DNA of 64,000 nt from Halobacillus kuroshimensis DSM 18393 (GCF_000425705.1 NZ_AUDY01000012.1:177073-241072); one strand, 5' to 3'. Positions 27,552 to 36,566 are shown, numbered from the stretch's first letter. A program made the numbers and translations. The notes: generated from the letters alone by a model not told the origin.

Positions 27552-29537
27552 GTGAATGATTTAAGGACCTCTGAGAAAAGATTCCGTCCGGAAATCGAAG
27601 GCGTGCGTGCGGTTGCCGCCTTCCTTGTGGCGGTATACCATATATGGCTTGGATCGGTTTCCGGCGGTGTGGATGTATTCTTTATCGTTTCCGGTTACCT
27701 GATAACGACATCCCTGCTTTCCAAAATGCTCAAGCAGGGAAATATCCATTTAGGAGAATACCTGCTGGGGCTTGGACGCCGGCTGTTTCCGGTTGCGTTT
27801 ATCGTCGTGCTGTTCACCCTTGTCGGCTCCATCTGGATTCTTCCGCAGGCCCAGTGGAAGCAGATCATCGCTGAAGGATTCGCTTCGGTGTTTTATTTCC
27901 AGAACTGGCAGCTGGCCTTCAGTTCCGTTGATTACCTGGCGCAGAACAACCAGGCGAGCCCTTTTCAGCATTTCTGGGCATTATCCGTACAGGGGCAGTT
28001 TTACATAACCTGGCCGATTGTCATCACGGCCGCCTATTTTCTTGCACGTAAAGTTTTGAAGACACCGGTCCGGAAAACACTGCTCGGCGTGTTGATCACA
28101 TTGTTCGTGTTATCTATTTCGTACTCTGTTTACAAAACGGCCGTAAACCAGCCGTGGGCCTACTTTGATACGTTTGCGCGTGCGTGGGAGTTCAGTCTCG
28201 GAGGAATCGTCGCTTTGCTTCTGCCGTATGTGAAGCTGAACAGACGTGTGTCTGTGATTTTTGGGTGGACCGGCCTGGCCGTCATTTCTCTTACGGGTAT
28301 CCTGCTTCCGGTATCCACTGTTTTTCCCGGATGGGTCGCTCTTCTACCGGCCTCCGGCGTGATTTTTGTTATTATATCGGCTGAAAACAGCGGCGGATTC
28401 GGTGTGGACCGTCTGTTAGGCTCCAAGCCTTTCCTCAAATTCGGAAGCATTTCCTACGGGTTTTATTTGTGGCACTGGCCGCTTTTGATTTTCTATTTTG
28501 CCTGGTTTGATACCAGTCAGGCATCAATTTTCGCCGGGGCGGTCATTATAGCAGCTGCCCTTGTGCTTGCTTATGTAACGGTAACCTATATTGAAGCCCC
28601 CGTCCGTAACTTGAGCGTTAAAACGTCGAAGGTGAAAATCGGAAAAGCGCTCACCGCCTTGATTGTCCCTGTTCTTCTCGTTAATGGCGGATGGAATTTT
28701 TACGTGAGTCAGATGCAGGGGAAGGCTTATGAGGCAGGGGACTATCCAGGTGCTCAGGCCGTCTTCTATAATGTAGATGCGGAAGAGCTGGATCCTTATC
28801 CATCGACCATTGAAGTGCAGGAGGAGCTGCCTGCCTTTTATGAGGACAGAGAATGCTTCATGTATACGAGTGAAGAAGGGATGAAAACTTGTTCTATGGG
28901 AGAGACGGAGAATCCGGACTATACGGTTGCCCTCGTCGGTGGCTCCCACTCCGGACACTGGTTCCCGGCCCTCAGTGAACTGTCTGATGATCTGAATTTG
29001 AAAATCGACCTTTACAATAAGGATGCCTGCCGGTTCTCCAACGATGATTTTGACGGGCTGTTGAACGAAACGTGTATGGAATGGAATGAAAAAGTGCTGC
29101 AGGATCTCCAGGAGGACCCGCCGAATCTCGTCTTTACAACATCCACAGTCAATAGTGGAGCGACGGTGCCGGACGGCTATCTTGAACAGTGGAAGAAGCT
29201 CGAAGGGACGACTCATATTATGGCTGTGCGTGATAATCCGCGGATGAAAGAGGATACGCCGCTTTGTATTGAGGAAAAGGGGTCGATTGAGGATTGTGCG
29301 GTTTCCAGAGATGAAGCCTTATCTGATGTCGTGCCATGGGAAAATACGGATGGTATCCCGGAGAATGTTACATTCGTGGATTTGTCGGATTACTTCTGCG
29401 GGGAAGAAGTGTGTGAGCCTGTCATCGGCAATGTTATTGTATACCGTGACAAACACCATTTGAGTACAGCTTACTCCAAAACCCTTGCGCCTGCATTGAA
29501 GGAGCCTTTAGAGGAAGCGCTGCAGAAACAATCCTAA
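27552..29537 (+). CDS. membrane acyltransferase with C-terminal SGNH domain (OafA-like)
   Basis: 661 residues. The N-terminal acyltransferase-3 domain has about ten helices (R-P-E-I-E-G-V-R-A-V-A-A near residue 12; V-D-V-F-F-I-V-S-G-Y-L near 40). The extracellular C-terminal SGNH domain (about 420-660) has the nucleophile motif G-G-S-H-S-G-H and the D-K-H-H-L-S Asp/His pair. Such proteins O-acetylate wall polymers or exopolysaccharides. The predicted start is GTG 27552 with GGAG at normal spacing. A stronger GGAGGAGGAG site upstream serves a 7-codon reading frame (ATG 27536, TGA 27557-27559) that overlaps the start. Confidence 0.9.
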   Translation: MNDLRTSEKRFRPEIEGVRAVAAFLVAVYHIWLGSVSGGVDVFFIVSGYLITTSLLSKMLKQGNIHLGEYLLGLGRRLFPVAFIVVLFTLVGSIWILPQAQWKQIIAEGFASVFYFQNWQLAFSSVDYLAQNNQASPFQHFWALSVQGQFYITWPIVITAAYFLARKVLKTPVRKTLLGVLITLFVLSISYSVYKTAVNQPWAYFDTFARAWEFSLGGIVALLLPYVKLNRRVSVIFGWTGLAVISLTGILLPVSTVFPGWVALLPASGVIFVIISAENSGGFGVDRLLGSKPFLKFGSISYGFYLWHWPLLIFYFAWFDTSQASIFAGAVIIAAALVLAYVTVTYIEAPVRNLSVKTSKVKIGKALTALIVPVLLVNGGWNFYVSQMQGKAYEAGDYPGAQAVFYNVDAEELDPYPSTIEVQEELPAFYEDRECFMYTSEEGMKTCSMGETENPDYTVALVGGSHSGHWFPALSELSDDLNLKIDLYNKDACRFSNDDFDGLLNETCMEWNEKVLQDLQEDPPNLVFTTSTVNSGATVPDGYLEQWKKLEGTTHIMAVRDNPRMKEDTPLCIEEKGSIEDCAVSRDEALSDVVPWENTDGIPENVTFVDLSDYFCGEEVCEPVIGNVIVYRDKHHLSTAYSKTLAPALKEPLEEALQKQS

Positions 29538-29538
29538 T

Positions 29539-29580
29539 AAAACGGCAGGAGAACGTCACACGTTCTCCTGCCGTTTTTAT
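29539..29580. terminator. bidirectional terminator between acyltransferase and lipase
   Basis: Perfect stem AAACGGCAGGAGAACGT with its complement around a 3-base loop, T-tract on the plus strand and A-tract on the other side, between converging genes. Confidence 0.92.
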
Positions 29581-29593
29581 CTGTCCAGCTGTT

Positions 29594-31096
29594 TTAAAAG
29601 TCCTCGCTGTACACCCTGCCGTTCTGGTCGATGTAGACCGAGGAAATCATCGTCCGGGCGAACTTTTCTTTTTGATAGGTTCCTTCTACTTCGATGGTCA
29701 GGCTGTACACACCTTCTCCAAGCTTCGGAAGCTGGTACGACCCGCCTGATTGCTGCTTTGCTTTCAGTTTCGTTTCTTTCTGACGACCGTTTTTATAGTG
29801 GATGACGGTCATGTCGCTTTTGAATTTCAGACGGGCGTCTTTGTTTTTCACTTTCAGCTCATCCAGGTTGATCGAGGCGCTGATTTTTTCATTCAGTTCA
29901 CTGTCAAAGGAGGTGTTGAGCAGATAGGATTCCCCGCCTGGACTCCGGGCTTCCAGCTTCCATCTGCCTGCTGCGGGGTCATCGATTTTCAGTGTGTGAT
30001 GATAGGATCCTTCAAGCACCTCTGTTTCATCCTTCGCAGCTTTAAAGCCGCTGTAGGTTTTTTTATCAGGGGAGACAAGCTTCAAGTCAACATCTGGACT
30101 GGAACTGATCCAGTCGAAGGTGACGGCGTCTGCTCCGGATTCTACAATAACGGTCTCCCGTGTGCGTCCTGTGTATTCGCCACCCGACACATACTGACCG
30201 GCCGCCGGCTCGGTTTCTTCTGTCACAGCGGCTGTTTCGATTCCGAATGCCGCGAGCGGAGCGGTCTCATTCAAGTAAGGACGGAAAAGGGGAAACGTGG
30301 AGGAGCCTTCTTTGATGCTCGTGTGATCCCATTTTCCAACTTTCAATTCCTGGGCGTAAGGGAGGCGGGAGCTTTTCACTGTAACGGCTCCATCATTACT
30401 GCCGTATGAGCTTAAGTACAAGCCTCCCCAGTACAGGGAACTGCCGAAGCTGCCCCATTCCGTACCGCCGAACGTGTAAAACGGGACGGCATCGATATCC
30501 GGGCTGCTGTCGGTGGTGGAGCGGAAATAGCTCATGTACCCAGTTTGCAGGGAATAGGTGGCTTCATTTTTACTGCCGATGATGCCGGCAAGCCATCCTG
30601 CCCAGCTGCTGTAGGCAAGATCGGCAAGCTGCGAGCCGTGGTGGGGGGAGGACAGGGTAATGACACGATCCACATAGGGAGAGGCGCCGTGATGAACAAG
30701 AGCCGCCTGTGTATCAATGCCGCCCTTGCTGTGAGCGACGATGACGACTTTTTCGCCGAAATGATGATACATGTCTTCGATTTTACCGGCCAGCAGCTCC
30801 CCGTTGTCCCACATATCCTTGGTTGGGTACAAATCGATAAAGGCTGTTTCGTAGCCGTTATCGAGAGCGGTGGTATACATATCATTACTCTCGTACCACG
30901 TTTCTGATGAACTGTTGAGGCCGTGGATGAAAAGAATGGGGCGTTTCTCTTCCGTTACAGAAGCGGGTGTGTCTCCCACGTACCACTCCCCGGGGTTCCC
31001 GGAGGCTCCATCTTTTATGGAGCCGGCGTAGCTGGTGATTGGAAAAAAGAAAAGCAGGATGGCGCAGGTAAAGAGACCTTTAGTCAGCAGATCCAT
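29594..31096 (-). CDS. secreted lipase/esterase-type alpha/beta hydrolase
   Basis: 500 residues with an N-terminal signal peptide (hydrophobic segment then S-Y-A-G). The hydrolase fold shows an oxyanion H-G-L-N-S motif (near 60), the nucleophile elbow A-H-S-K-G-G (near 125), Asp in S-N-D-G-A-V (near 245) and His in W-D-H-T-S-I (near 270). The C-terminal 200 residues are beta-rich, perhaps two accessory domains with a pre-peptidase-like segment. Start 31096 is preferred over 31102 on ribosome binding site spacing. The natural substrate is unknown; triacylglycerol or polyester are options. Confidence 0.85.
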   Translation of the reverse strand: MDLLTKGLFTCAILLFFFPITSYAGSIKDGASGNPGEWYVGDTPASVTEEKRPILFIHGLNSSSETWYESNDMYTTALDNGYETAFIDLYPTKDMWDNGELLAGKIEDMYHHFGEKVVIVAHSKGGIDTQAALVHHGASPYVDRVITLSSPHHGSQLADLAYSSWAGWLAGIIGSKNEATYSLQTGYMSYFRSTTDSSPDIDAVPFYTFGGTEWGSFGSSLYWGGLYLSSYGSNDGAVTVKSSRLPYAQELKVGKWDHTSIKEGSSTFPLFRPYLNETAPLAAFGIETAAVTEETEPAAGQYVSGGEYTGRTRETVIVESGADAVTFDWISSSPDVDLKLVSPDKKTYSGFKAAKDETEVLEGSYHHTLKIDDPAAGRWKLEARSPGGESYLLNTSFDSELNEKISASINLDELKVKNKDARLKFKSDMTVIHYKNGRQKETKLKAKQQSGGSYQLPKLGEGVYSLTIEVEGTYQKEKFARTMISSVYIDQNGRVYSEDF

Positions 31097-31320
31097 GTAC
31101 ATTCTCCTTCACAATTGAATTGCGGAGGTCATGAGGTTTGATCCAGGGGTGTCCACCATTTCTATCGTACGCAACCTGGAAAATCTGACAAGGTGCATTG
31201 GAAACAGGCAGAAAGTCCGGGAAGGGAAAGAGCGTCTGCGTCAGGAGCGGAAGAAAACGAAAAGGTGTGATTTCTACTCCCTAAATCCCCCATGGTTTCA
31301 TAGGATAGAGAAGGGGAGGA

Positions 31321-31698
31321 GTGGTTGAGGTGGCTGAGGCTGTTTCACGCGGGAATAATTTAATTTTCATGACGGAGCCGGGAGGTCAGACGGTTGAATC
31401 AGGGGCTACCGTGGATGTGACGAAGGATCTGCCCGGCGGCATTGATGTCCGCCCGTTCTACTCCATCCGGGTGGCCGGCGGCAACCGGGTGGTATCGGAA
31501 GGGCCTGTCACGTTCAAATTGATTGTGAAAGTGGAAGGTGTGAATTTCCTCCTGCTGGATTCCTTCCGGGTCATTCCGGGACAGCAGTTTACAAGGGTTT
31601 TTAATGTGCCTGGAACGGGACTGACGATAAAAACAGAGGCTGATGGAGGAACGGGTCTGAATGCTGTGGATGTTGTGGTGTTCGGATATAAATTTTGA
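31321..31698 (+). CDS. hypothetical beta-rich protein, about 125 residues
   Basis: I do not recognise this family. About 125 residues, no signal peptide or transmembrane helix, many alternating hydrophobic residues and Gly/Val, which suggests a small beta-sandwich. There is no Cys. The start is GTG at 31321 or, with better distance to GGGGAGGA, GTG at 31330. It has its own terminator. Coding is supported by the ribosome binding site, codon pattern like its neighbours and the terminator directly after the stop. Confidence 0.65.
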   Translation: MVEVAEAVSRGNNLIFMTEPGGQTVESGATVDVTKDLPGGIDVRPFYSIRVAGGNRVVSEGPVTFKLIVKVEGVNFLLLDSFRVIPGQQFTRVFNVPGTGLTIKTEADGGTGLNAVDVVVFGYKF

Positions 31699-31701
31699 CG
31701 G

Positions 31702-31727
31702 CAGGGATTTTCCCTGTTTTTATTTTT
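31702..31727 (+). terminator. terminator of the 125-residue gene
   Basis: CAGGGA/TCCCTG stem with a 3-base loop and a long T-rich tail, just after the stop codon. Confidence 0.75.
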
Positions 31728-31755
31728 GTAAAAAGGCCCCGATGCCGAGGCCGTT
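31728..31755 (-). terminator. terminator of the 115-residue gene
   Basis: On the minus strand GGCCTCG pairs with CGGGGCC around GCAT, then T5. It begins at the stop codon of the minus-strand gene. Confidence 0.7.
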
Positions 31756-32101
31756 ATTTTTTCTGAATGATGTAGGTTGCCCGGTCCGTCGTGACAATAA
31801 AGCCCTCCGGACTGTATAGATACTGCGTCGTATCCTGCAGAGGGATTTCGTAATAGGGTGCTGGGAGCGGCTCCATCTGCTGAGGGCCGATTTCTGCTTC
31901 GCCATCTCCATATAAAAACAGGGAATGCATAGGCAGGTATTCATCCAGACGTGCAGCATCCGTCCCGTAAGCGATGTGATCCAGATGCATCTCTGTTGTA
32001 TCCTTATCGTTCAGCTCCAGTTTTGTAATGACAATATCGGCACCGCTCCATCGTTGGAAGCGTTCGTTGAAATGTTCAATCGTTAATGGTCGTCCATCCA
32101 T
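31754..32101 (-). CDS. hypothetical protein, 115 residues
   Basis: Not recognised. Acidic soluble protein without signal or membrane helix; it ends with a short beta-rich part (G-F-I-V-T-T-D-R-A-T-Y-I-I). The AGGAGGG site at good distance and the terminator at its end support expression. It is transcribed away from the 282-residue gene that starts 98 bases beyond. Confidence 0.7.
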   Translation of the reverse strand: MDGRPLTIEHFNERFQRWSGADIVITKLELNDKDTTEMHLDHIAYGTDAARLDEYLPMHSLFLYGDGEAEIGPQQMEPLPAPYYEIPLQDTTQYLYSPEGFIVTTDRATYIIQKK

Positions 32102-32199
32102 GATGAGATCCCTCCTGTCTTTATCGTCCCCAAAGGAAACCCGCTCTACGCTGTTAAATAGTGGTCGCGGCGGGAATGGAAGGGGGAGGAGGGAAATCG

Positions 32200-33048
32200 A
32201 TGACTGATGATTTAAAAGAAGCCCGCCAGCTGCTCAGCAGGGCGGTTGATATTCAAAGCAGGCTGGGACGTTCAGACGTCCGTAACGAGCTCATCCACCG
32301 GTCGGTTCCTGTCTTATGGCTTGGGGAGAAGCGGGAGCATCCCATCGTTACCATTGGGACAAACCCGACGTCCCGGTATTTTTTGAACGACCAGGCCGAT
32401 TGGCAGACAACGGCGCAGTCATTTGACCAGGAAAGTGCAGATCTACTCGCATCTTTTCAAGAAGATGATGACCGGCAGACAGCCGTCATCAAGAAATACG
32501 AGGACTATTTCAGGGGGGAAGACGCGTATACCCGATGGTTTGGCAGAAAGGGGGGAGCGAAGCTTGAGGGCTTTATGAACGGGATGGAAGCATCTTTTTA
32601 TCAAAACGAGCCCCCTCTTGTTCATGTCGATGCTTTTCCTTTTCCGACGCTCCAGTTTATGGGTAAAATAAAAAGCAAAGAGAAGCTGCTGCGTCTTCCT
32701 GAAGTAACGGCAGTGCTTGAAGAGACGCTGCATTATTTACAACCTTCCCTTATCCTGCTGCTTGGCAGAGAACACAGGAGAAGGTTTGGAGATGTCTATG
32801 ATGTGTCCTACGATTCATCCATGAACGTAGAAGGATTCCCTTCTGCCCGGTTTCATTTTGGTACATACCCCACTCTTGATGTACCTGTCATCGGCCTCGA
32901 TTTCAAGCCGTCCGAGCCGTTTCTGGGCCTGGGCAGCCGTGTGGATGATCGTGGGGCACATCACGGGCGGTATGGAAAACGGGAAAGTCTGAGGGATATC
33001 GGTGCGTATATTCGAGAGTGTTTTTTGAAAAGGGGAGAAGGAGTATGA
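32200..33048 (+). CDS. uncharacterised protein with uracil-DNA-glycosylase-like features
   Basis: 282 residues, soluble. Start ATG 32200 follows GGGAGGAGGG. A T-I-G-T-N-P-T-S-R-Y-F motif near residue 50, D-A-F-P-F-P near 150 and a L-I-L-L-L-G-R-E-H segment near 190 are reminiscent of the uracil-DNA glycosylase fold (G-x-N-P motif, central strands). The usual second catalytic H-P-S motif is not obvious, so enzymatic activity is doubtful. The stop codon overlaps the start of the lipoprotein gene (ATGA), so the two are probably co-transcribed. Function unknown. Confidence 0.6.
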   Translation: MTDDLKEARQLLSRAVDIQSRLGRSDVRNELIHRSVPVLWLGEKREHPIVTIGTNPTSRYFLNDQADWQTTAQSFDQESADLLASFQEDDDRQTAVIKKYEDYFRGEDAYTRWFGRKGGAKLEGFMNGMEASFYQNEPPLVHVDAFPFPTLQFMGKIKSKEKLLRLPEVTAVLEETLHYLQPSLILLLGREHRRRFGDVYDVSYDSSMNVEGFPSARFHFGTYPTLDVPVIGLDFKPSEPFLGLGSRVDDRGAHHGRYGKRESLRDIGAYIRECFLKRGEGV

Positions 33049-33743
33049 GAATGAGACTGGGAGTGCTGTTTCTGTTCAGTCTGGTTGTAATAAGCGGCTG
33101 TGTGCAGGGCGATGTGAAGCTGACTGTCAACAAAGATAAAAGCGGTGAGGCACAGGTGCAGATTGGTGTGAACAAGGAAGAGGCGGGTCTGTTCATGGAG
33201 CGGATGCAGGGCGTGATTGATGAAGCGGAACAGGACCTCGAATCCCGCGGCTACCAGGTTGACCCGTACGAAGAGGATGGCTACACCGGTTTTACCGCCG
33301 GAAAGGCTTTTGAAAACATCGAGGAAATCCAGGTTCCGGATCAGCTGGAACAGCCGGCAGCCGCCGGGATCGGAAACGTCATGGAAGGACTCCCTGTGGA
33401 ATGGTCGGAGGAGCCCGGGTGGTTTACGACTACATATCAGGTGGAAGGTGAAATAAATCTTGAAAACAGCGGAATGATGGGCGGGATGCAGCAGATGGTT
33501 TCGGATCAGCTGGACCTCACCTTCACGCTTGATCTTCCGATTGCACCCAAAGACCACAACGCCGACCGGACGGACGGAAATGAACTGCAGTGGGATATCC
33601 AGACCGCCGGTACAACGAATATGATGGTGGAACTCGCCGTCCCTAACATTCGCAACATCATCATTACCGCTGTCGCAGGTCTCGTGACCATTGCAACCCT
33701 CCTCTTTTATCTACGGAAAAAACGGAAAACGAAGCAGGCATGA
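33045..33743 (+). CDS. lipoprotein of DUF3153/LppM-like type
   Basis: 232 residues. The N-terminus is a lipoprotein signal with lipobox V-I-S-G-C (Cys at about residue 17). An extracytoplasmic beta-rich domain starts with D-V-K-L-T-V-N-K-D-K-S-G, and a single C-terminal helix (about 205-225) ends in a run of Lys/Arg. So it is anchored at both ends, which is the layout of LppM-like lipoproteins. The start is ATG 33045 (overlapping the previous stop) or ATG 33051. Function unknown. Confidence 0.78.
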   Translation: MRMRLGVLFLFSLVVISGCVQGDVKLTVNKDKSGEAQVQIGVNKEEAGLFMERMQGVIDEAEQDLESRGYQVDPYEEDGYTGFTAGKAFENIEEIQVPDQLEQPAAAGIGNVMEGLPVEWSEEPGWFTTTYQVEGEINLENSGMMGGMQQMVSDQLDLTFTLDLPIAPKDHNADRTDGNELQWDIQTAGTTNMMVELAVPNIRNIIITAVAGLVTIATLLFYLRKKRKTKQA

Positions 33744-33747
33744 AAAT

Positions 33748-33785
33748 AAGCCGTCGGGAAGGTAATTGTTCCCGCGGCTTTTTCT
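33748..33785. terminator. bidirectional terminator lipoprotein / photolyase
   Basis: AAGCCG.TCGGGAA pairs with TTCCCG.CGGCTT, T-tract on the plus side, between converging genes. Confidence 0.85.
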
Positions 33786-35236
33786 TATTTCGAAGCTTCC
33801 TCGAAGGCTTTTTTCATTTCCCGCATCGATTCGTATAAGTCGACGATGGGAAACGGATAATCCTCCCCGAGCTGGACCCCGTACTGCTCCTGCTCAATCA
33901 TACCCATTTCCCCAGGCTTGAAAATCCAAGGTACAGGCAGTTCACGAAGCTCCGGCAGCCAATAGCGCAGGTAATCCCCATCAGGATCATAATCCTGCGC
34001 CTGTTTTTCCACGTTAAAGGCCCGGAAGGAAACGGCATCATTTCCGACTCCTGCGATATACAACCAGTTGCCGTAATTGCTGCTTACGTCATAATCGACG
34101 AGCTGTGATTCAAACCAGGCGGCACCGATCCGCCAGTCCAGACCGAGGTTCTTTGTGAAAAAGCTGGCCACATTCTGGCGGGCCCGGTTGGACATGAAAC
34201 CGGTCTGTTTTAATTCCCGCATGGCTGCATCTACGAGCGGATAGCCCGTGCGGCCGTCCATCCACGCCTGCAGATGCTCTTGGTTTGTTTTCCAGGGGAT
34301 CTCCAAACCATTCAGCCCTGTCCTGTAGAAGAGACGACCGCCGTATTTCCGATGCACGAGGTGGAAGTAGTCCCGCCAGAGCAGTTCGAAGTAAAGCATA
34401 TAGGTCGACTTGTTTTTCGTATAGTTTTTTTCATAGTGCTGAATCTGCTCATACACGACCCGCGGAGACAGGTTTCCGTTGGCCAGATAAGGAGAAAATT
34501 TAGAGGAATCGTCTTCAAGAAGCATCCCGTTTCTTGTTTCCTTATAAACCCGGAGTCGGTCCTTAGTAAAGATGTAATCCCGGAGCCGCTGTTTAGCCGC
34601 TGTCGATCCGCCATGGTAACGCGGCTTTTTCCGCTCGATCTCCATGCCTAAGGCAGCGGCGTCCGGAATCTTCCCTTCCTCTATCTTATTTGGAAGCTCC
34701 GCTTTTACAGCTGCTTGAGGTGGAGCGATCGCTTTCGGGGGCGTCCCCCCATTTTTTTCGATTCTTTTTCTAAACTGGGAAAACGTATCTGGCACATCCC
34801 AGGTGGAAAACGGCAGGTCTTCCGGTGGAAACAGGTTATGTCCATGATCGACATAAAAAGGAACTCCCGGCAGGGCTTTTCTTACTCGTCCTTCGGTCTG
34901 TTGCTCTTCGCTGGCGATTTCTTCATGAAGGTACACTCCGTCAATCGTGAAATCACAGCTCATCTCCAGGAAAGCATCCTTTGGGTCTTTGTACCTAATC
35001 AAAAGCGGCACGCCCAGTTCAGCCAGGTTCCTCCTCAAGTCTTCAAGACTTTCCTGTATAAATTGTGCCCGGTGAGGCCCGGTTTTTATAAAACCATAGG
35101 AAAGATCGCTGTAATCATATGGATCGAAAATATAAAGTGCGATGACCGGATGCCCTGCTGTGACAGCTCTGGTCAAGGGTTTATGGTCGTGGACACGCAG
35201 GTCATTCCGGAACCAGACAATCGAATAGGTGCTCAT
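33785..35236 (-). CDS. phrB: deoxyribodipyrimidine photolyase
   Basis: 483-residue class I DNA photolyase that uses near-UV/blue light to split cyclobutane pyrimidine dimers. The N-terminal antenna domain begins I-V-W-F-R-N-D-L-R-V-H-D. The FAD domain includes S-K-F-S-P-Y-L-A-N-G-N-L-S-P-R, W-R-D-Y-F-H, G-Y-P-L-V-D-A-A-M-R-E-L and Y-D-V-S-S-N-Y-G-N-W. Start at 35236 is preferred over 35242 for spacing to GGGAG. Its presence with a rhodopsin suggests a light-exposed habitat. Confidence 0.95.
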   Translation of the reverse strand: MSTYSIVWFRNDLRVHDHKPLTRAVTAGHPVIALYIFDPYDYSDLSYGFIKTGPHRAQFIQESLEDLRRNLAELGVPLLIRYKDPKDAFLEMSCDFTIDGVYLHEEIASEEQQTEGRVRKALPGVPFYVDHGHNLFPPEDLPFSTWDVPDTFSQFRKRIEKNGGTPPKAIAPPQAAVKAELPNKIEEGKIPDAAALGMEIERKKPRYHGGSTAAKQRLRDYIFTKDRLRVYKETRNGMLLEDDSSKFSPYLANGNLSPRVVYEQIQHYEKNYTKNKSTYMLYFELLWRDYFHLVHRKYGGRLFYRTGLNGLEIPWKTNQEHLQAWMDGRTGYPLVDAAMRELKQTGFMSNRARQNVASFFTKNLGLDWRIGAAWFESQLVDYDVSSNYGNWLYIAGVGNDAVSFRAFNVEKQAQDYDPDGDYLRYWLPELRELPVPWIFKPGEMGMIEQEQYGVQLGEDYPFPIVDLYESMREMKKAFEEASK

Positions 35237-35432
35237 CGTCATTCTCTCCCTTTTTCTCCTAGTGTACCCTGTGCAGGAGGCTTCCTCACACTTTTAATCG
35301 GCTGGATGTGTCTTTATTCGACAACATCGGGTATAGTTAAAATAGACCATTCAACGGAAGAGTACATCATCTATATTTTTTGTTGTGTACGGCCTGGAAA
35401 GGTGGCGGACACACGATAGGGGAGAGGGAGAA

Positions 35433-36356
35433 ATGGAGCGTTTTCGTAAAAAATGGATGCAGAAGTCCGCAGTAATATTGACGGCGTTCACTTTGTTCAC
35501 AGCAGGAGCATCGGCTGCAATTCCTCATCAGGTTGAGGCGAAGAGCTGGAAACAGGATCTCAAAGCAGAAGAATGGAAGTGTAATGATCCGGTCATTTCT
35601 ACCGTTTACAAGGATATGAGGAAGGAAACGAAAAAGCCGCACTCGTTTAGTGAAGCTGAATCTTCCATGGAAACCATGAACAAGGCAGACATTATGGATC
35701 ATTATTTGGATCGAAATCACCGCAGAGTGACGCCTTATACATTGATCAGGGTTGTAGACGCTGTATTCAGCATTGATCTTCAAGCCATTTCTGATCTTGG
35801 AGTTGGAAAGCAGACAAGCAGTTATTCTGATGATGTCCTTGAACGCGTCCGTGAGGCATCTCCGAAACCGTTGAGTGATGAAGATATCAGTCAACTTTCC
35901 AAAGTCCGCGTCATGGAACTATACTGGTTGTCTTACCAAAAACGCCTGACGGCTGATGAGCGGTATACGATGATCAATGAAATCTTTGGCGTGAATTTAG
36001 TAGGCATTGCAGGATTGGAAGGAACGGGGGTTGCCCTTTTCTCAAAAAATCAGTGGATTTCGCAGTATGATACGGACTTATTCATTGTAGAAACCGGCAG
36101 TGATGACGTTGACGTCTGGGTATATCCGACAGAGTACTTCAAGCAGCAGACGGGACTTGAAGAAAATCCAGAGGAATTGAACAATCGTTTGACCAAGCTG
36201 GGCTTCTCCTATAGTGAAGAAAAAGGCGCCTTTTATTACGCTGATCCGAACGGGGAATCTGTTCCAGATGCATTCAAGGGACAGACGCTTGGAACCATCA
36301 TTGGATTCATCCAGGAACAATATAAAGATCTTTTAGAAATAGAAAACGCTGCGTGA
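35433..36356 (+). CDS. hypothetical secreted protein, 307 residues
   Basis: Not recognised. ATG 35433 has GGGGAGAGGGAG upstream. The N-terminus is a signal peptide (K-K-W-M-Q-K then a hydrophobic run to A-S-A-A). A longer reading from 35385 lacks a ribosome binding site. The rest is charged and mostly helical; no repeat or anchor is seen. One E-W-K-C-N-D Cys is present after the signal. The last codons overlap the left arm of the terminator. Confidence 0.75.
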   Translation: MERFRKKWMQKSAVILTAFTLFTAGASAAIPHQVEAKSWKQDLKAEEWKCNDPVISTVYKDMRKETKKPHSFSEAESSMETMNKADIMDHYLDRNHRRVTPYTLIRVVDAVFSIDLQAISDLGVGKQTSSYSDDVLERVREASPKPLSDEDISQLSKVRVMELYWLSYQKRLTADERYTMINEIFGVNLVGIAGLEGTGVALFSKNQWISQYDTDLFIVETGSDDVDVWVYPTEYFKQQTGLEENPEELNNRLTKLGFSYSEEKGAFYYADPNGESVPDAFKGQTLGTIIGFIQEQYKDLLEIENAA

Positions 36357-36373
36357 GACCGCAGCGTTTTTTT
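36344..36373 (+). terminator. terminator overlapping the end of the 307-residue gene
   Basis: AAACGCTGCG pairs with CGCAGCGTTT, followed by T7; the left arm encodes the last residues. Confidence 0.9.
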
Positions 36374-36380
36374 GTATATT

Positions 36381-36566
36381 CTAATCCAGGTTCCACAATT
36401 TTTGCTGCACAGGATCGTCAGGGTCAAGGATAATGGTGCCTTCCTCATCAGGCTCCAGGCGTGTTTCGTAGAGGCCTTTTCCGGTCCGTGCTTTCAGTAT
36501 CTCACTCTGCTTTTTTTCGATAAGCCGCAGGCGTTTGATTACCTTCCACATCTCTTCTTCTGTCAT
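36381..36566 (-). CDS. small hypothetical protein, 61 residues
   Basis: Not recognised. The N-terminal half is a charged helix (M-W-K-V-I-K-R-L-R-L-I-E-K-K-Q-S-E-I-L), the C-terminal half is acidic. A clear AGGAGGCGGTGAT site precedes the ATG. Probably a genuine small cytoplasmic protein. Confidence 0.65.
   Translation of the reverse strand: MTEEEMWKVIKRLRLIEKKQSEILKARTGKGLYETRLEPDEEGTIILDPDDPVQQKLWNLD

Noticed and set aside
31131..31328. 65-codon plus-strand ORF after the lipase start region
   Set aside because: No ribosome binding site, charged low-complexity end, and it overlaps the better supported gene at 31321.
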